From Maridesulfovibrio sp. (GTDB lineage Bacteria; Desulfobacterota; Desulfovibrionia; Desulfovibrionales; Desulfovibrionaceae), in contig NZ_OY780933.1 of the NCBI RefSeq assembly GCF_963676065.1, positions 434,001 to 498,000 on the forward strand: a DNA stretch of 64,000 nucleotides, in the 5' to 3' direction. The notes under the pieces were generated by a model, which saw nothing but the letters and a program-made list of their open reading frames with translations, was not told where the DNA came from and ran no database searches. Position numbers and translations under genes: made by a program. Position 1 is the first letter of the stretch, and each line of letters begins with the position of its first letter. This document shows positions 27,153 to 36,451 of the stretch, one piece after another.

Positions 27153-28079
27153 ATGTGGCATATGTATTTACCCATTGCCGGAAACAGCGTTAACGTAGTC
27201 GTCATCTTCATGTTGGGCGGACTGGTTGGCCTGCTTTCGGGGATCTTCGGTGTCGGGGGAGGGTTCTTGATGACTCCTCTGCTGATTATGTTCGGTATTC
27301 CGCCGACGGTTGCGGCTGCATCTGATTCAAACCAGATTGTAGGGGCTTCAACTTCCGGCTGTCTTGCTCACTACAAACTCGGAAATGTTGACTTTAAGAT
27401 GGGTATCCTACTCCTTATAGGTGGGGTTCTCGGCGGCTTCGTAGGTGTTCAGGCTATCAAAGTACTGCGCGCCATGGGTAATGCCGATTTTCTTATCAAC
27501 GTTACCTATGTACTGATGCTTGGCGGAGTCGGATCATATATGATGATCGAAAGCCTTCAGAGTCTGCGCAAAGAGAAGACTGCTGCCGTACAGGAGACTC
27601 CTAAAAAGAAATCCCGCTATGCAAAGATGCTTGAAAGCCTCCCTTTTCAGACTGATTTTGAAAAGTCAGGTGTTCGCCTCTCCATCCTTATGCCGCTGGT
27701 CCTCGGTTCCCTTGTCGGTATTCTGGCCGCCATTATGGGTGTAGGCGGAGGCTTTATCATGGTTCCGATCATGGTTTACCTGCTGCGTATGCCTATGCAT
27801 GTTGTTGTAGGAACAAGTCTTTTCCAGATATTATTTACCTGTATCAACGTTACCATTCTGCAATCATACACCAACCATACTGTCGACTTCGTGCTGGCCC
27901 TGCTGCTCTTGGTCGGTTCAACTATCGGAGCCCAGTTCGGCACTAAAATAAGCAAAAAGCTGAAAGGCGAACAGCTTAAAATCCTGCTGGCGACTCTCGT
28001 TCTGGCCGTTATGGTCAAAATGCTTCTCAGCTTGCTGCTCACTCCTGATGTGCTGCTGGCTTACGCAGGAGGACATTAG
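27153..28079 (+). CDS. TauE/SafE-family sulfite/anion exporter
   Basis: A 308-residue inner-membrane protein with about eight hydrophobic helices. It has the two internal repeats of the TauE/SafE family, each starting with a glycine-rich block: GLLSGIFGVGGGFLMTPLL (about 25-43) and LAAIMGVGGGFIMVPIM (about 192-208). A cytoplasmic charged loop lies at about 140-165. AAGGAG precedes the ATG by seven bases. Members export sulfite, sulfoacetate or related anions, or are of unknown specificity. The next gene starts two bases after the stop, so expression is tightly linked. Confidence 0.9.
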   Translation: MWHMYLPIAGNSVNVVVIFMLGGLVGLLSGIFGVGGGFLMTPLLIMFGIPPTVAAASDSNQIVGASTSGCLAHYKLGNVDFKMGILLLIGGVLGGFVGVQAIKVLRAMGNADFLINVTYVLMLGGVGSYMMIESLQSLRKEKTAAVQETPKKKSRYAKMLESLPFQTDFEKSGVRLSILMPLVLGSLVGILAAIMGVGGGFIMVPIMVYLLRMPMHVVVGTSLFQILFTCINVTILQSYTNHTVDFVLALLLLVGSTIGAQFGTKISKKLKGEQLKILLATLVLAVMVKMLLSLLLTPDVLLAYAGGH

Positions 28080-28081
28080 AA

Positions 28082-28828
28082 ATGAATAAAGCAACAACAC
28101 TTGTCATCACCCTGATTTCCATGCTGCTTTCGTGCACAATGGCACTCGCCGCTGAAGATATAACTGTGCAGGCAAATCCCGGCCATCTCACAATCGGAAC
28201 AACCTATGACGGAACTTCCCTTGAACTGAGCGGAACCATCCCCGAGGGCAGCGCCGCAGTGATCAGGATTACCGGCGAGCACAAAGACACCCACTTCAAG
28301 AAAAAAGGTAAGGCTCTCGGATTCCTATGGATGAACCTCGGATCTGTAGAACTTCATGATATACCGAACCTGTTCCTGCTCGGAACAGACTCCGAAACTT
28401 ACGCTTCCGGCGGCCCGGAATGGGAAAAGCTCAATCTTGGCTTTCATTCGGTAAAAGGCGAGACAGACCAGTTGATCTTCGATGAGTTTATTAAACTTGT
28501 CAGCCATGAGGGTTTGTATGATATACAAGAAGGTGTTGTAACATATAGCGATGCCGGTAACGGAATGAGGCACTACACGGCCAAAATGGCCATGCCGTCA
28601 TCCCTTAAAAAGGGTGAATACACTGTAGAAGTTGCAGCTGTACGCAACGGAAAGGTTCTCGGCAGATCTTCCAGAATAGTCACTGCTGATCTGGCTGGAT
28701 TTCCGGCTTTCCTTTCTTCAATTGCGTTCGGGCATGAAATTACCTACGGCGTTTCCGCAGTTATCATCGCAATTCTGGCCGGCTTGTTAATGACCCTGAT
28801 TTTCAGGGAAAAAGGTGGAGTCCATTAG
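28082..28828 (+). CDS. TIGR02186/Alph_Pro_TM-like membrane-anchored periplasmic protein
   Basis: A 248-residue protein with a signal peptide (VITLISMLLSCTMALAAE), a beta-rich periplasmic domain, and one C-terminal membrane helix (about 218-240) followed by a short basic tail. The segment GFLWMNLGSVELHDIPNLFLLGT is characteristic of the family described as TIGR02186 or Alph_Pro_TM, which is often found beside TauE/SafE exporters. Function is unknown; an accessory or sensor role for the exporter is likely from the two-base spacing. Confidence 0.78.
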   Translation: MNKATTLVITLISMLLSCTMALAAEDITVQANPGHLTIGTTYDGTSLELSGTIPEGSAAVIRITGEHKDTHFKKKGKALGFLWMNLGSVELHDIPNLFLLGTDSETYASGGPEWEKLNLGFHSVKGETDQLIFDEFIKLVSHEGLYDIQEGVVTYSDAGNGMRHYTAKMAMPSSLKKGEYTVEVAAVRNGKVLGRSSRIVTADLAGFPAFLSSIAFGHEITYGVSAVIIAILAGLLMTLIFREKGGVH

Positions 28829-28845
28829 GACTCAAGGTCGTAATT

Positions 28846-31449
28846 ATGAATCGGTTGTTTAATTCCATACGCTCACTTTTGAAGGGAAGGCATAAGAAAA
28901 GGCCTCGCTCTTTTGCCGATCTCTTCACCAGTTTTAATTCCGTACTGGAATTAAACAACCGAATTCTTACCGGAATAGCATCCATGCACAGTAAGCTCGG
29001 CGGGGATTATATTTTTGATATCCAGTATCTGCGCATGGCTTCTCAAGACATGGAAGATCTGGTCCGTAAGCTTATCGATGCTCTTGATTCCATGACCCCC
29101 GGTAAATATGTCGGATTGTACAGCTCCCTGAGACAAATCTGCCGGAACATCAAAAAAGAACTTTCAGGCAGCCCGGTCATCCCGAACAGGCTGATGGTTT
29201 CTTTCAGCGAAACAACCCCTAGAGACTATGATCTGGTCGGGGCCAAAAGCTATAATCTGGCGCGTACAGCAAATCTTTTAGGAATCCGCACTCCCGAAGG
29301 AATTTCCATCACCACCCGTGCCTGTAAAGAGTATATGGAATTCAACGGGCTGAATGACATCATTTCCGCCATAAAGCATGAAAGCATGAATGGCGGAAAA
29401 CCTCTTGATCAGGCTTCAAAGGAAATCTCCGATCTGATTCTTGCCGGGACCATTCCTCCCGAAGTCCGCAAAGCCCTGAATGCGGTAAGAGAACAGCTTT
29501 CCAGTAAATCCGAGAAAGGAATGGGTCTGGCTGTCCGCAGCAGCGCGTGGGGGGAAGACGGCTCCTATTCTTTTGCCGGGATTTATGAAAGCCTGATCAA
29601 TGTGCCGCCGGAGAACCTGCATGAGGCATATCTGACCGTGCTGGCCGCCATTTATTCAACCGGAGCCATCCGGTACCGCCGCAGGCTGAATTACAAAACA
29701 AGGGAAACCTTGATGGCCGTGTCTTTTCAGACAATGGTCAATGCAAAATGCAGTGGCGTGGTTTACACTCTTTCGCCTACCTCCCCTAGCGATAACACTG
29801 TCATTATCAGTTCGGCATGGGGACTCGGGTCTTCCGTTGTCGGCGGTGAATCGGCAACCGACCAGTTCACCGTGTCCCGTGAAGAACCATATAAACAATT
29901 GAGTATTTCCATCCAGCGCAAAGAAACGGCATTGGGTTTAAATCCCAAGGGATCAGGTACGGTGGAGGAAAATGTTCCCGGCCATCTGCAAACCCAGTCC
30001 AGCCTTACTTCCGAAGAGATAACCCAACTGGTAAAAACCGCTCTTCGTATGGAACGTTATTTCAAAAAGCCTCAGGACATAGAATTCGCTTTTGACCATG
30101 ACGGTTCGCTTATCATCCTGCAAAGCCGTCCGCTGCAGGTTCAATCCCAGAGCTATGAGCAGTCCTCTTCATTGATTGAAGAATTGGACAACCGCGAAAA
30201 AATTATTTCCGGCGTAGGCGAAGTGGCGCAGCAGGGGATCGCATCGGGTGAGGTCTTCGTGGCTCAGAATGATGCGAGCTTAAAGGATTTCCCGGACGGA
30301 GCGATTCTGGTTGTAAAGCATTCTTCCCCCTCATTTGCCGCTATCCTGCCCCATGCGGCCGGACTGATCACTGACGTGGGCTCCCCGCTGGGACATCTGG
30401 CGACAATCGCCCGGGAATATCGTGTACCGGCCTTATTGAATACTGGAAACGCCACCGATGTCCTGAGCACTGGTCAGATCATCACCCTCGATGCCGAGCA
30501 GAAAAACATTTATGCCGGAATCGTTCAGGAATTACATATTTATCAGGCTAAACGGGAAAACTTGGATGAGACGTATGAATACCGTCTGCTGCGCAGAATT
30601 CTCCGGCAGATAGAGCCGCTGAATCTATTCGATCCTTCGGACAGCAATTTCACCCCCAAAGGCTGTGAAACACTGCATGACATCACCCGTTTTGTGCACG
30701 AGAAGGCCGTGGAAGAGCTCATTGAAATCAACATCAGTTCTTCCCTTGATCTCTCTTCTCCAAATGGGAAACTTAAGCTTCCTGTTCCGCTGGATATGAC
30801 CGTCATTGATATCGGAGGAGGACTAAACGACATTGATTCCGGGATAGCTGCGGAAATCTCAAAACACAAAACAATCGAGCAGGAACAGGTGGAATCAGCT
30901 CCCATGGCAGCCTTCATCGAAGGTGTCACCATGGCTGGAGTCTGGCAGTCGTCTCCTGTTCCCGTTGATTTTTCCAGTTTTATGTCCAGCATGACCAGAA
31001 CCATTTCTCCGGAACTGGCCTCTGCGCCGAATGTAGGACGCAATCTGGCAGTTATTTCTAATAATTACTCGCACATAAGTCTGCATCTTGGTTATCACTT
31101 CACCATAATAAATTGTTTCGTAAGCGATAATCCGGCTGATAATTACGTGTACTTTCGTTTTGCAGGTGGAGTCACCGGTGTCCAAAGACGTTCTCGGCGG
31201 GCAAAATTCCTGAGTGAAGTTCTGGCTCATCTGGATTTTTCAATTACCGTGAGAGACGATCTCGTCATAGCGCGCGTGAAAAAAATAAGTGCCGATGAGA
31301 TATTATACCGCATGAAGGTAATGGGAGTGCTTGTTGCTTACACAAGGCAGCTTGATGTTTCCATGGTCGATGACTCGCAGATAAACAGATATGCACACGA
31401 TTTTGATAAGTTAATAGCAAATCGCATCCAAACAACAATCGGAGGGTGA
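28846..31449 (+). CDS. PEP-synthase-like protein (ATP-grasp plus phosphohistidine domain, no PEP barrel)
   Basis: An 867-residue protein. After a helical N-terminus (1-115) comes the pyruvate/ATP-binding domain of PEP synthase and PPDK (about 120-440): VGAKSYNLARTANLLGIRTP, LAVRSSAWGEDGSYSFAGIY and the DIEFAFDHDGSLIILQSRPL end block. The swivelling phosphohistidine domain (about 470-560) has the catalytic His517 in GSPLGHLATIAREYRVPAL. The C-terminal 300 residues do not look like the PEP/pyruvate-binding barrel of the classical enzymes. So it could transfer phosphate from ATP to a histidine, but the acceptor is unknown. The gene lies 17 bases after the TIGR02186-like gene and four before a receiver-domain gene. 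Confidence 0.8.
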   Translation: MNRLFNSIRSLLKGRHKKRPRSFADLFTSFNSVLELNNRILTGIASMHSKLGGDYIFDIQYLRMASQDMEDLVRKLIDALDSMTPGKYVGLYSSLRQICRNIKKELSGSPVIPNRLMVSFSETTPRDYDLVGAKSYNLARTANLLGIRTPEGISITTRACKEYMEFNGLNDIISAIKHESMNGGKPLDQASKEISDLILAGTIPPEVRKALNAVREQLSSKSEKGMGLAVRSSAWGEDGSYSFAGIYESLINVPPENLHEAYLTVLAAIYSTGAIRYRRRLNYKTRETLMAVSFQTMVNAKCSGVVYTLSPTSPSDNTVIISSAWGLGSSVVGGESATDQFTVSREEPYKQLSISIQRKETALGLNPKGSGTVEENVPGHLQTQSSLTSEEITQLVKTALRMERYFKKPQDIEFAFDHDGSLIILQSRPLQVQSQSYEQSSSLIEELDNREKIISGVGEVAQQGIASGEVFVAQNDASLKDFPDGAILVVKHSSPSFAAILPHAAGLITDVGSPLGHLATIAREYRVPALLNTGNATDVLSTGQIITLDAEQKNIYAGIVQELHIYQAKRENLDETYEYRLLRRILRQIEPLNLFDPSDSNFTPKGCETLHDITRFVHEKAVEELIEINISSSLDLSSPNGKLKLPVPLDMTVIDIGGGLNDIDSGIAAEISKHKTIEQEQVESAPMAAFIEGVTMAGVWQSSPVPVDFSSFMSSMTRTISPELASAPNVGRNLAVISNNYSHISLHLGYHFTIINCFVSDNPADNYVYFRFAGGVTGVQRRSRRAKFLSEVLAHLDFSITVRDDLVIARVKKISADEILYRMKVMGVLVAYTRQLDVSMVDDSQINRYAHDFDKLIANRIQTTIGG

Positions 31450-31453
31450 CTAA

Positions 31454-31858
31454 ATGAACGCCTCACAAAAAACCAGTATTTTAATTCTCGATGACGAGCC
31501 TATCGTCAGCAAAAGACTTCATCCCGCGCTTGAGAAAAAGGGTTATGAAGTCGAGAGTTTTACAGATAGCAGCAAAGCCCTTGCAAGGGTCCACGAACGC
31601 AATTTCGACATCGTGGTTACTGACCTCAAAATGGATGGAGTGGATGGAATGCAGTTTCTGACTGAGGTAAAAGGCATCTCCCCCGAAACCGAGGTGATAA
31701 TTATCACAGGATTTGCGACCATGGAAACCGCCAAGGAATCCATACGCAAAGGCATTTTCGACTTTCTCGCCAAACCTTTCAAGCTTGGAGAAATTCAAGA
31801 AGTGATCAGGCAGGCTGACGAAAAAATACAAAAAGCTAAACTACAGAAAAAGTCTTAA
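31454..31858 (+). CDS. Single-domain response regulator
   Basis: A 134-residue protein made of only a receiver domain. It has the acidic pair (ILDDE), the phospho-acceptor Asp in VVTDLKMDGVDGM, the conserved Thr (IITGFA) and Lys (LAKPF). No output domain follows. GGAGGG precedes it. It starts four bases after the PEP-synthase-like gene, so it may be a phosphate shuttle within this operon. Confidence 0.9.
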   Translation: MNASQKTSILILDDEPIVSKRLHPALEKKGYEVESFTDSSKALARVHERNFDIVVTDLKMDGVDGMQFLTEVKGISPETEVIIITGFATMETAKESIRKGIFDFLAKPFKLGEIQEVIRQADEKIQKAKLQKKS

Positions 31859-31889
31859 ATTAATTCAGCCATGCATGCGAGGTATACTT

Positions 31890-32702
31890 ATGAATAAAGC
31901 GTTAATTCCGGTGGAGATGACCCTGGCATCAAATATCGCCCTACGATATTCCTGCCTCAAATCGAAGGTTCTCAAAATCGGTCTGCAGCCAATACATATA
32001 GAGGAGCCTGACAACAAGGCACACTCGTCTGAAACCGGCTGGATCCGTAAATCTTGGGAATCCGGTCTTAAACAGGCCGGAATGGAACAGGTCCGCAGGA
32101 TTCTCCAGAACGAAGAGCTGGACTGCTTCATCATGCCCCAGCCCATCATAAAAGTAGGGGACCGGGAAGACCTGCTGTTACAGGAACTCCGAATCGGTGA
32201 CTATGAACTGTTCATTGAAGGTGAACTTTCAAATTTCAACACTGGCGAGTTCCGTAAAAAACTGCGCTCAAAATTATACAGGAAAATGCCCTGCCCGGTG
32301 CTCGTTGTTAAGAACATTATCAAATCCGACCGGGTGGCGATGGTTGTTGATTCAAGAACAGATCTTGAAGCCCTGATTCCTCAGTTCTGCGCCCTGCTGC
32401 AGGAAAAGAAAATTGATTTCGATCTGTGCGTATACAGTCTGGACGAATTCAGTCAGGAACTTCAGCCCGAAGATATAATTCAGAAAGCCACAAAAATACT
32501 CGCCGAGAACGGCCTGACTCCGCAGAGATCTTTTACCCTGCTTACCGCTCCTGAAAAAGCGGCTCTTTCGCTTCAGGAATACGGTATGATAGCTTCCGCT
32601 GTGGACCGAAATTCCACGCGCAAATCACCCCTTATTGAAGTTCTGGCCCGGGTTTCCTGTCCTTTGCTCCTGTGCTGGACCTACACTGCCGGGAGGGCAT
32701 AA
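31890..32702 (+). CDS. Usp-like protein of the sigma54 operon
   Basis: A 270-residue cytoplasmic protein. The start at 31890 has GAGG seven bases upstream; the frame's earlier ATG at 31875 has none. KALIPVEMTLASNIALRYSCL resembles a Usp first strand and helix, and CPVLVVKNIIKSDRVAMVVDS marks the junction to a second half-domain, so it looks like a diverged tandem Usp. No ATP-binding signature is clear. The TAA stop shares a base with the next ATG (TAATG). Confidence 0.7.
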   Translation: MNKALIPVEMTLASNIALRYSCLKSKVLKIGLQPIHIEEPDNKAHSSETGWIRKSWESGLKQAGMEQVRRILQNEELDCFIMPQPIIKVGDREDLLLQELRIGDYELFIEGELSNFNTGEFRKKLRSKLYRKMPCPVLVVKNIIKSDRVAMVVDSRTDLEALIPQFCALLQEKKIDFDLCVYSLDEFSQELQPEDIIQKATKILAENGLTPQRSFTLLTAPEKAALSLQEYGMIASAVDRNSTRKSPLIEVLARVSCPLLLCWTYTAGRA

Positions 32703-33568
32703 TGAAAATTCTGATTCCTGTAGATGAAAACACATACAGTATGTACGCCATCCGTCATGCGGCGCGGCTGGCCCGGAATACCTGGCCCGATCTGGCCCTG
32801 CTTGCCATCGATAAAAAAGGACTGCTGCCGGGAAAAGAACCGGATTTTTCCGATTCCAATCCCAAAGTGCGGATGCTGCACAACTACTGCAAAGATATGC
32901 TGGCACTTCTCGGTTCAAGCTCTGAACTCTATGTAAAGGAAGGCGAACCGTTCCAAATGAAGGGACATGGTCGGCAGCTGGCTGAGGAAGAACATACAGG
33001 ACGGAAAAAATTGCAGTTACATGTACGTAACGCCTCACCGGTAAAAGCAATTCTCGAAGAAGCCGAGGACGATGACAGCGATCTTATCATCATGGGTTGC
33101 AGCCGCAGCGGTTCCGCCTGGGAATCTTCCCCGCATGCTCCTGGAAAAGTGGCGGACCGGGCAGAGTGTCCGGTTCTGGTCATCAAGGATGAGCATCCCG
33201 TTTCAAAGGTCGTCTGCTGTCTGGATCATGCTCATGTCACGCAGGAATCTCTTGAGATGATCAATCAGCTGGTCACATTTTATAATGCCGAACTCGAAAT
33301 AGTCGGCATACTTAAACATTCTCAACTCAAGAGTGAAGTTGAACAGCAAATGGGCGAAGTGCTGGATTACTACCTCAAGCATAATATTCGCGCTCTGGTC
33401 AGGGTTGTCGATGAAGAATCACTTGAGGCATTCATATCTTCTGGAACTCAAAGAGACTTGATGGCTGTTTGGCTCAGCCCCAAGTCAACGCTTCAGCGTC
33501 TCTTTCCCCGAGAGAAAATAGCGACTTTGGTTAACAAGGCGTTGTCTTCTATACTTATCCTGAGATAA
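32702..33568 (+). CDS. Tandem universal stress protein
   Basis: A 288-residue cytoplasmic protein with two Usp-like halves. MKILIPVDENTYSMYAIRHAARLA opens the first, and the segment LIIMGCSRSGSAWESSPHAPGKVADRAECPVLVIKD contains a G-rich nucleotide-loop-like region near residues 137-160. The second half begins at about 165. GGGAGGG precedes the ATG at 32702, which overlaps the previous stop by one base; the frame also opens at 32672. It is the last gene before the terminator at 33651. Confidence 0.85.
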   Translation: MKILIPVDENTYSMYAIRHAARLARNTWPDLALLAIDKKGLLPGKEPDFSDSNPKVRMLHNYCKDMLALLGSSSELYVKEGEPFQMKGHGRQLAEEEHTGRKKLQLHVRNASPVKAILEEAEDDDSDLIIMGCSRSGSAWESSPHAPGKVADRAECPVLVIKDEHPVSKVVCCLDHAHVTQESLEMINQLVTFYNAELEIVGILKHSQLKSEVEQQMGEVLDYYLKHNIRALVRVVDEESLEAFISSGTQRDLMAVWLSPKSTLQRLFPREKIATLVNKALSSILILR

Positions 33569-33650
33569 ATACGGTTAAGGCTAAATTCTTCCTTCCTAGA
33601 AAAGTCCAAACCTACCCCTTGAATCAGGATAACTTTGAGTTTCAGTTTCT

Positions 33651-33694
33651 AAAAGCCCGGTACAATGCTCTCCAGTGCGTTGTTCCGGGCCTTT
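33651..33694 (+). terminator. Intrinsic terminator ending the stress operon
   Basis: AAAGCCCGG (33652-33660) pairs with CCGGGC-CTTT (33685-33694) with a one-base bulge, and the arm ends in four Ts. Confidence 0.65.
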
Positions 33695-33779
33695 TACTTT
33701 ACGGGCTTAATCACAGCTACAAAGTGAGGACCCAAAACTTGCCCCGGTTGCAATAACAGGATACGCAAGGCTGCATCAC

Positions 33780-34856
33780 ATGACACCCATAACCAGTCTT
33801 ACCGCTCCCATGAATAAATCTAATCCTGACTATTGCCACAAACTGGCAGCACAGCTAAGCACCCCCATTTACATTGGCGGAAAAATCATTCCCAACCGCC
33901 TCTGGCTTGCGCCCATGGCCGGATTGACCCACAGCGCCTTCCGTCAGGTGCTGAATCACTACGGCTCCTGCGGTCTGGTCTTTACTGAAATGTGCAGCGC
34001 CAAGGCCGTCCCGACAGAAAACCCCAAAGTATCCCCAGTATTTAAATGGCATAAATGGGAATTACCCGGACTTGTCTGTCAATTGGCCGGTTCCACGCCG
34101 GAAGAGATGGTAATTGCGGCAAAACGGGTGGAACAGGAAGGTTTCTTCGGAGTAGATATCAATATGGGATGCTCGGCGCGTGGAATGATTAAACGCGAGG
34201 CGGGAGCTGCACTGCTCAAAACACCGGAAAAAGCCGTGGCCGTGGTGGAAGCTGTACGAGAGGCTGTTTCCATTCCTGTTTTTGTAAAATTTCGCACCGG
34301 ATGGTCCAAAGAGATCGCCCCGGCAGTCGCGCTTTCCAAAAGGCTTGAAGAGGCAGGGGCCGATTGTCTGGTCTTCCACCCGCGTGTGGCCCCGGACAAG
34401 CGTACCCGCCCTCCCTTCATTGATCACATCCGTTCCATCAAGGAAGCGGTAACCATACCCGTTTTCGGAAATGGCGATGTAACAACTCCGCAGCATTGTC
34501 AGAATATGCTTGATCGGACAGGCTGCGACGGTGTATCCGTAGGCCGCATGGCAGTGGCTCGTCCGTGGCTCTTTGCCCAGTGGACAAGTGGATTCACACC
34601 CGACGAAACAATTTTTCAGGATTATGTACTGCGTCTGGCAGACGCCCTTGAGCAGGATTTTGATCCCATCCGGGGAATCAAACGGTTTAGGCTGTTTATG
34701 GCATACTATGCGGCCAATTTCCGATTCGGACACAGCCTTCAGGCCACATTTTCCACAGCAAAAAGTATGGATGATGTCCGGCGCATGGCTAAGGAATATA
34801 TTAAACCGGGCATGGCCTTAAGCCAGACTCCCAACATGAATTTGTATAGTCCTTGA
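33780..34856 (+). CDS. dus: tRNA-dihydrouridine synthase
   Basis: A 358-residue FMN enzyme that reduces uridines in tRNA to dihydrouridine. It has the N-terminal LAPMAGLTHSAFR, the substrate region VDINMGCSARGMIKREAGAAL with the catalytic Cys, KFRTGW, and GNGDVTTPQHCQNML...GVSVGRMAVARPW toward the end of the barrel. Domain order and length are typical. An AGG nine bases before the ATG is a weak ribosome binding site; a second in-frame ATG lies at 33810. Confidence 0.9.
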   Translation: MTPITSLTAPMNKSNPDYCHKLAAQLSTPIYIGGKIIPNRLWLAPMAGLTHSAFRQVLNHYGSCGLVFTEMCSAKAVPTENPKVSPVFKWHKWELPGLVCQLAGSTPEEMVIAAKRVEQEGFFGVDINMGCSARGMIKREAGAALLKTPEKAVAVVEAVREAVSIPVFVKFRTGWSKEIAPAVALSKRLEEAGADCLVFHPRVAPDKRTRPPFIDHIRSIKEAVTIPVFGNGDVTTPQHCQNMLDRTGCDGVSVGRMAVARPWLFAQWTSGFTPDETIFQDYVLRLADALEQDFDPIRGIKRFRLFMAYYAANFRFGHSLQATFSTAKSMDDVRRMAKEYIKPGMALSQTPNMNLYSP

Positions 34857-34950
34857 TTGTGATGCCTAAACCGACCATCATGCTTTAGGTCATTCGAAGA
34901 CGCTCCGCATCGGTAATATAATTCTTCAAGACATTTAACAGGAAACGAAT

Positions 34951-35643
34951 ATGAAGAATAAACACATCCTTGTATTGAATCTTCTTTTTGAAGAACACTT
35001 AAAAGATAGCTTTGATTGTAGAATCGCAGAAGCTTTTGAACCGATCGAAGTTACATACGATACGGTTCATTTGGAAAACATCGATAAAATAAAAGATTTT
35101 ACAAGTTATACTCACCTACTGCTCTCAGGCTCCACGGAAAGCGCGACCGCTGAAAACAACTGGTATCAGGATCTGGATTGCATCATCGCGGATTTCATCT
35201 CCCAAGAGAAATCAATCCTCGGCATATGTTTCGGGCATCAATTTTTGATCAGGCATATCCTCGGCAAAGACCATGTCCGCAAGTCTCAAACACCGGAAAT
35301 CGGCTGGACTGAAATAAACCTGTCCGACAATCGAATCCTCAACGGAATCGATTCATTAAAATCTGCGGTTTTTCACTATGACGAGGTGTTTGATCTGGAT
35401 TCCCGGTTTGAAATAACAGCAGATTCAAAACGGTGTGGAATTCATGGATTTCAGGTTAAAGGAAAATCTATCTGGGGAGTGCAGTTTCATCCCGATTTTA
35501 TGTACCGTGATATTGATGCCTTTGTTAGCGAGGTAGCTGAAAAAGAAGCCGACTTTGAAGAAATTCACTGTGCGGAGGCTGTTTCCCCTGATGAATTTAA
35601 AAAGAATGATCTGATTTTCAAGAACTGGATTGAGATTTCATAG
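34951..35643 (+). CDS. Class I glutamine amidotransferase-like protein
   Basis: A 230-residue cytoplasmic protein of the class I glutamine amidotransferase fold. The nucleophile Cys93 sits in GICFGHQ, and His180 in GVQFHPDF, where Asp182 replaces the usual Glu of HPE, which could weaken or alter activity. GMP synthase-like free-standing amidotransferases have this size. The target molecule is unknown. The gene stands alone and is followed by a strong bidirectional terminator. Confidence 0.82.
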   Translation: MKNKHILVLNLLFEEHLKDSFDCRIAEAFEPIEVTYDTVHLENIDKIKDFTSYTHLLLSGSTESATAENNWYQDLDCIIADFISQEKSILGICFGHQFLIRHILGKDHVRKSQTPEIGWTEINLSDNRILNGIDSLKSAVFHYDEVFDLDSRFEITADSKRCGIHGFQVKGKSIWGVQFHPDFMYRDIDAFVSEVAEKEADFEEIHCAEAVSPDEFKKNDLIFKNWIEIS

Positions 35644-35673
35644 CCTGAAATCAGTTAAAGATAAGACTACAGA

Positions 35674-35713
35674 AAACGCCTCACAATGGAAGTTCATTGT
35701 GAGGCGTTTCTTT
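35674..35713. terminator. Bidirectional intrinsic terminator
   Basis: AAACGCCTCACAATG (35674-35688) pairs perfectly over 15 bases with CATTGTGAGGCGTTT (35695-35709). T-rich tracts lie on both sides, so it serves both the amidotransferase gene and the convergent nqr run. Confidence 0.92.
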
Positions 35714-35754
35714 ATCAATAGAATAAACAGCCAGAATTTAATTACGAATACTTC

Positions 35755-36216
35755 TTACAATGTTTCAATTCTTAAAGCATTCTTAGTCAATTTCATGTTT
35801 TCACGCTTCTCCATGTCGAGAAGTCCCTGAAATACTTCGCGGACATCTTCAGGTATATCATTCTGGACCATCGCTTCATAAGTTTCAAGCAGACACTTAT
35901 CCAGATCAATGGAGATTTCCATTACCTCTTTAGTCGTCATATCCGGGCCTATTTCTGCGCTGAAAAAAGGAGAAAGGTCGCATTCCTTATGCACATACAT
36001 AAACCAGGTATTTAAAATGTGTGCGGAAATGTCACTCTCGGATTGATTCATAATAGCGGCAAGACGGTCATGGTGACGACTCATGTAATCCAATAGGAGC
36101 TTCACCCGTTCCTTTTCAGCCTTATCCGAAAGTTCCTTATAAAAAGAACCAAGTTTCGCGTGAAAGGCTTTAGTCTGCTCGATCACATCTTTTGCGGTCT
36201 GGACATTTGCCATCAT
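35755..36216 (-). CDS. Small helical, ferritin-like protein at the end of the nqr run
   Basis: A 153-residue protein that looks all-helical. It has several Glu, Asp and His residues spaced along amphipathic helices (HAKLGSFYKELSDKAEKERVK..., YMSRHHDRL, DLDKCLLETYEAM), which resembles the four-helix ferritin/rubrerythrin fold, but I cannot assign a family with certainty or see a full di-iron EXXH set. AGGAG lies seven bases before the ATG. It begins 20 bases after nqrM on the same strand and ends before the terminator at 35674-35713, so it is the last gene of the nqr run. A role in iron supply to the complex would fit but is inference. Confidence 0.6.
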   Translation of the reverse strand: MMANVQTAKDVIEQTKAFHAKLGSFYKELSDKAEKERVKLLLDYMSRHHDRLAAIMNQSESDISAHILNTWFMYVHKECDLSPFFSAEIGPDMTTKEVMEISIDLDKCLLETYEAMVQNDIPEDVREVFQGLLDMEKRENMKLTKNALRIETL

Positions 36217-36236
36217 ATCGATACTCCTGACCGCTG

Positions 36237-36440
36237 TTACAGCGGCTTTAGGGATGAATGTTTACTATCTACAGGCTTCTTATCAAAATCGTATTTACCG
36301 CACCTGCAACCGGAGCCGTCTCCAGCCTGAATGGAACCCTGGCAGGAGCCGCGAATGCAGTTTCGTTTAAAGATCACCCCGATAGCCAATGCCAAGAAAA
36401 CAAGGCCGAAAACACCTGCTGCCATCAATACCGTTTCCAT
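36237..36440 (-). CDS. nqrM: Na+-NQR maturation factor NqrM
   Basis: A 67-residue membrane protein with an N-terminal helix (3-25, LMAAGVFGLVFLALAIGVIF) and a Cys-rich tail (NCIRGSCQGS...GCRCGKYD). This is the NqrM (DUF539) pattern, in which the cysteines are thought to deliver iron to the NqrD/NqrE cluster. AAGGAG lies seven bases before the ATG. It begins 11 bases after apbE, matching the usual nqr-apbE-nqrM order. Confidence 0.88.
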   Translation of the reverse strand: METVLMAAGVFGLVFLALAIGVIFKRNCIRGSCQGSIQAGDGSGCRCGKYDFDKKPVDSKHSSLKPL

Positions 36441-36451
36441 GGAATATCTCC

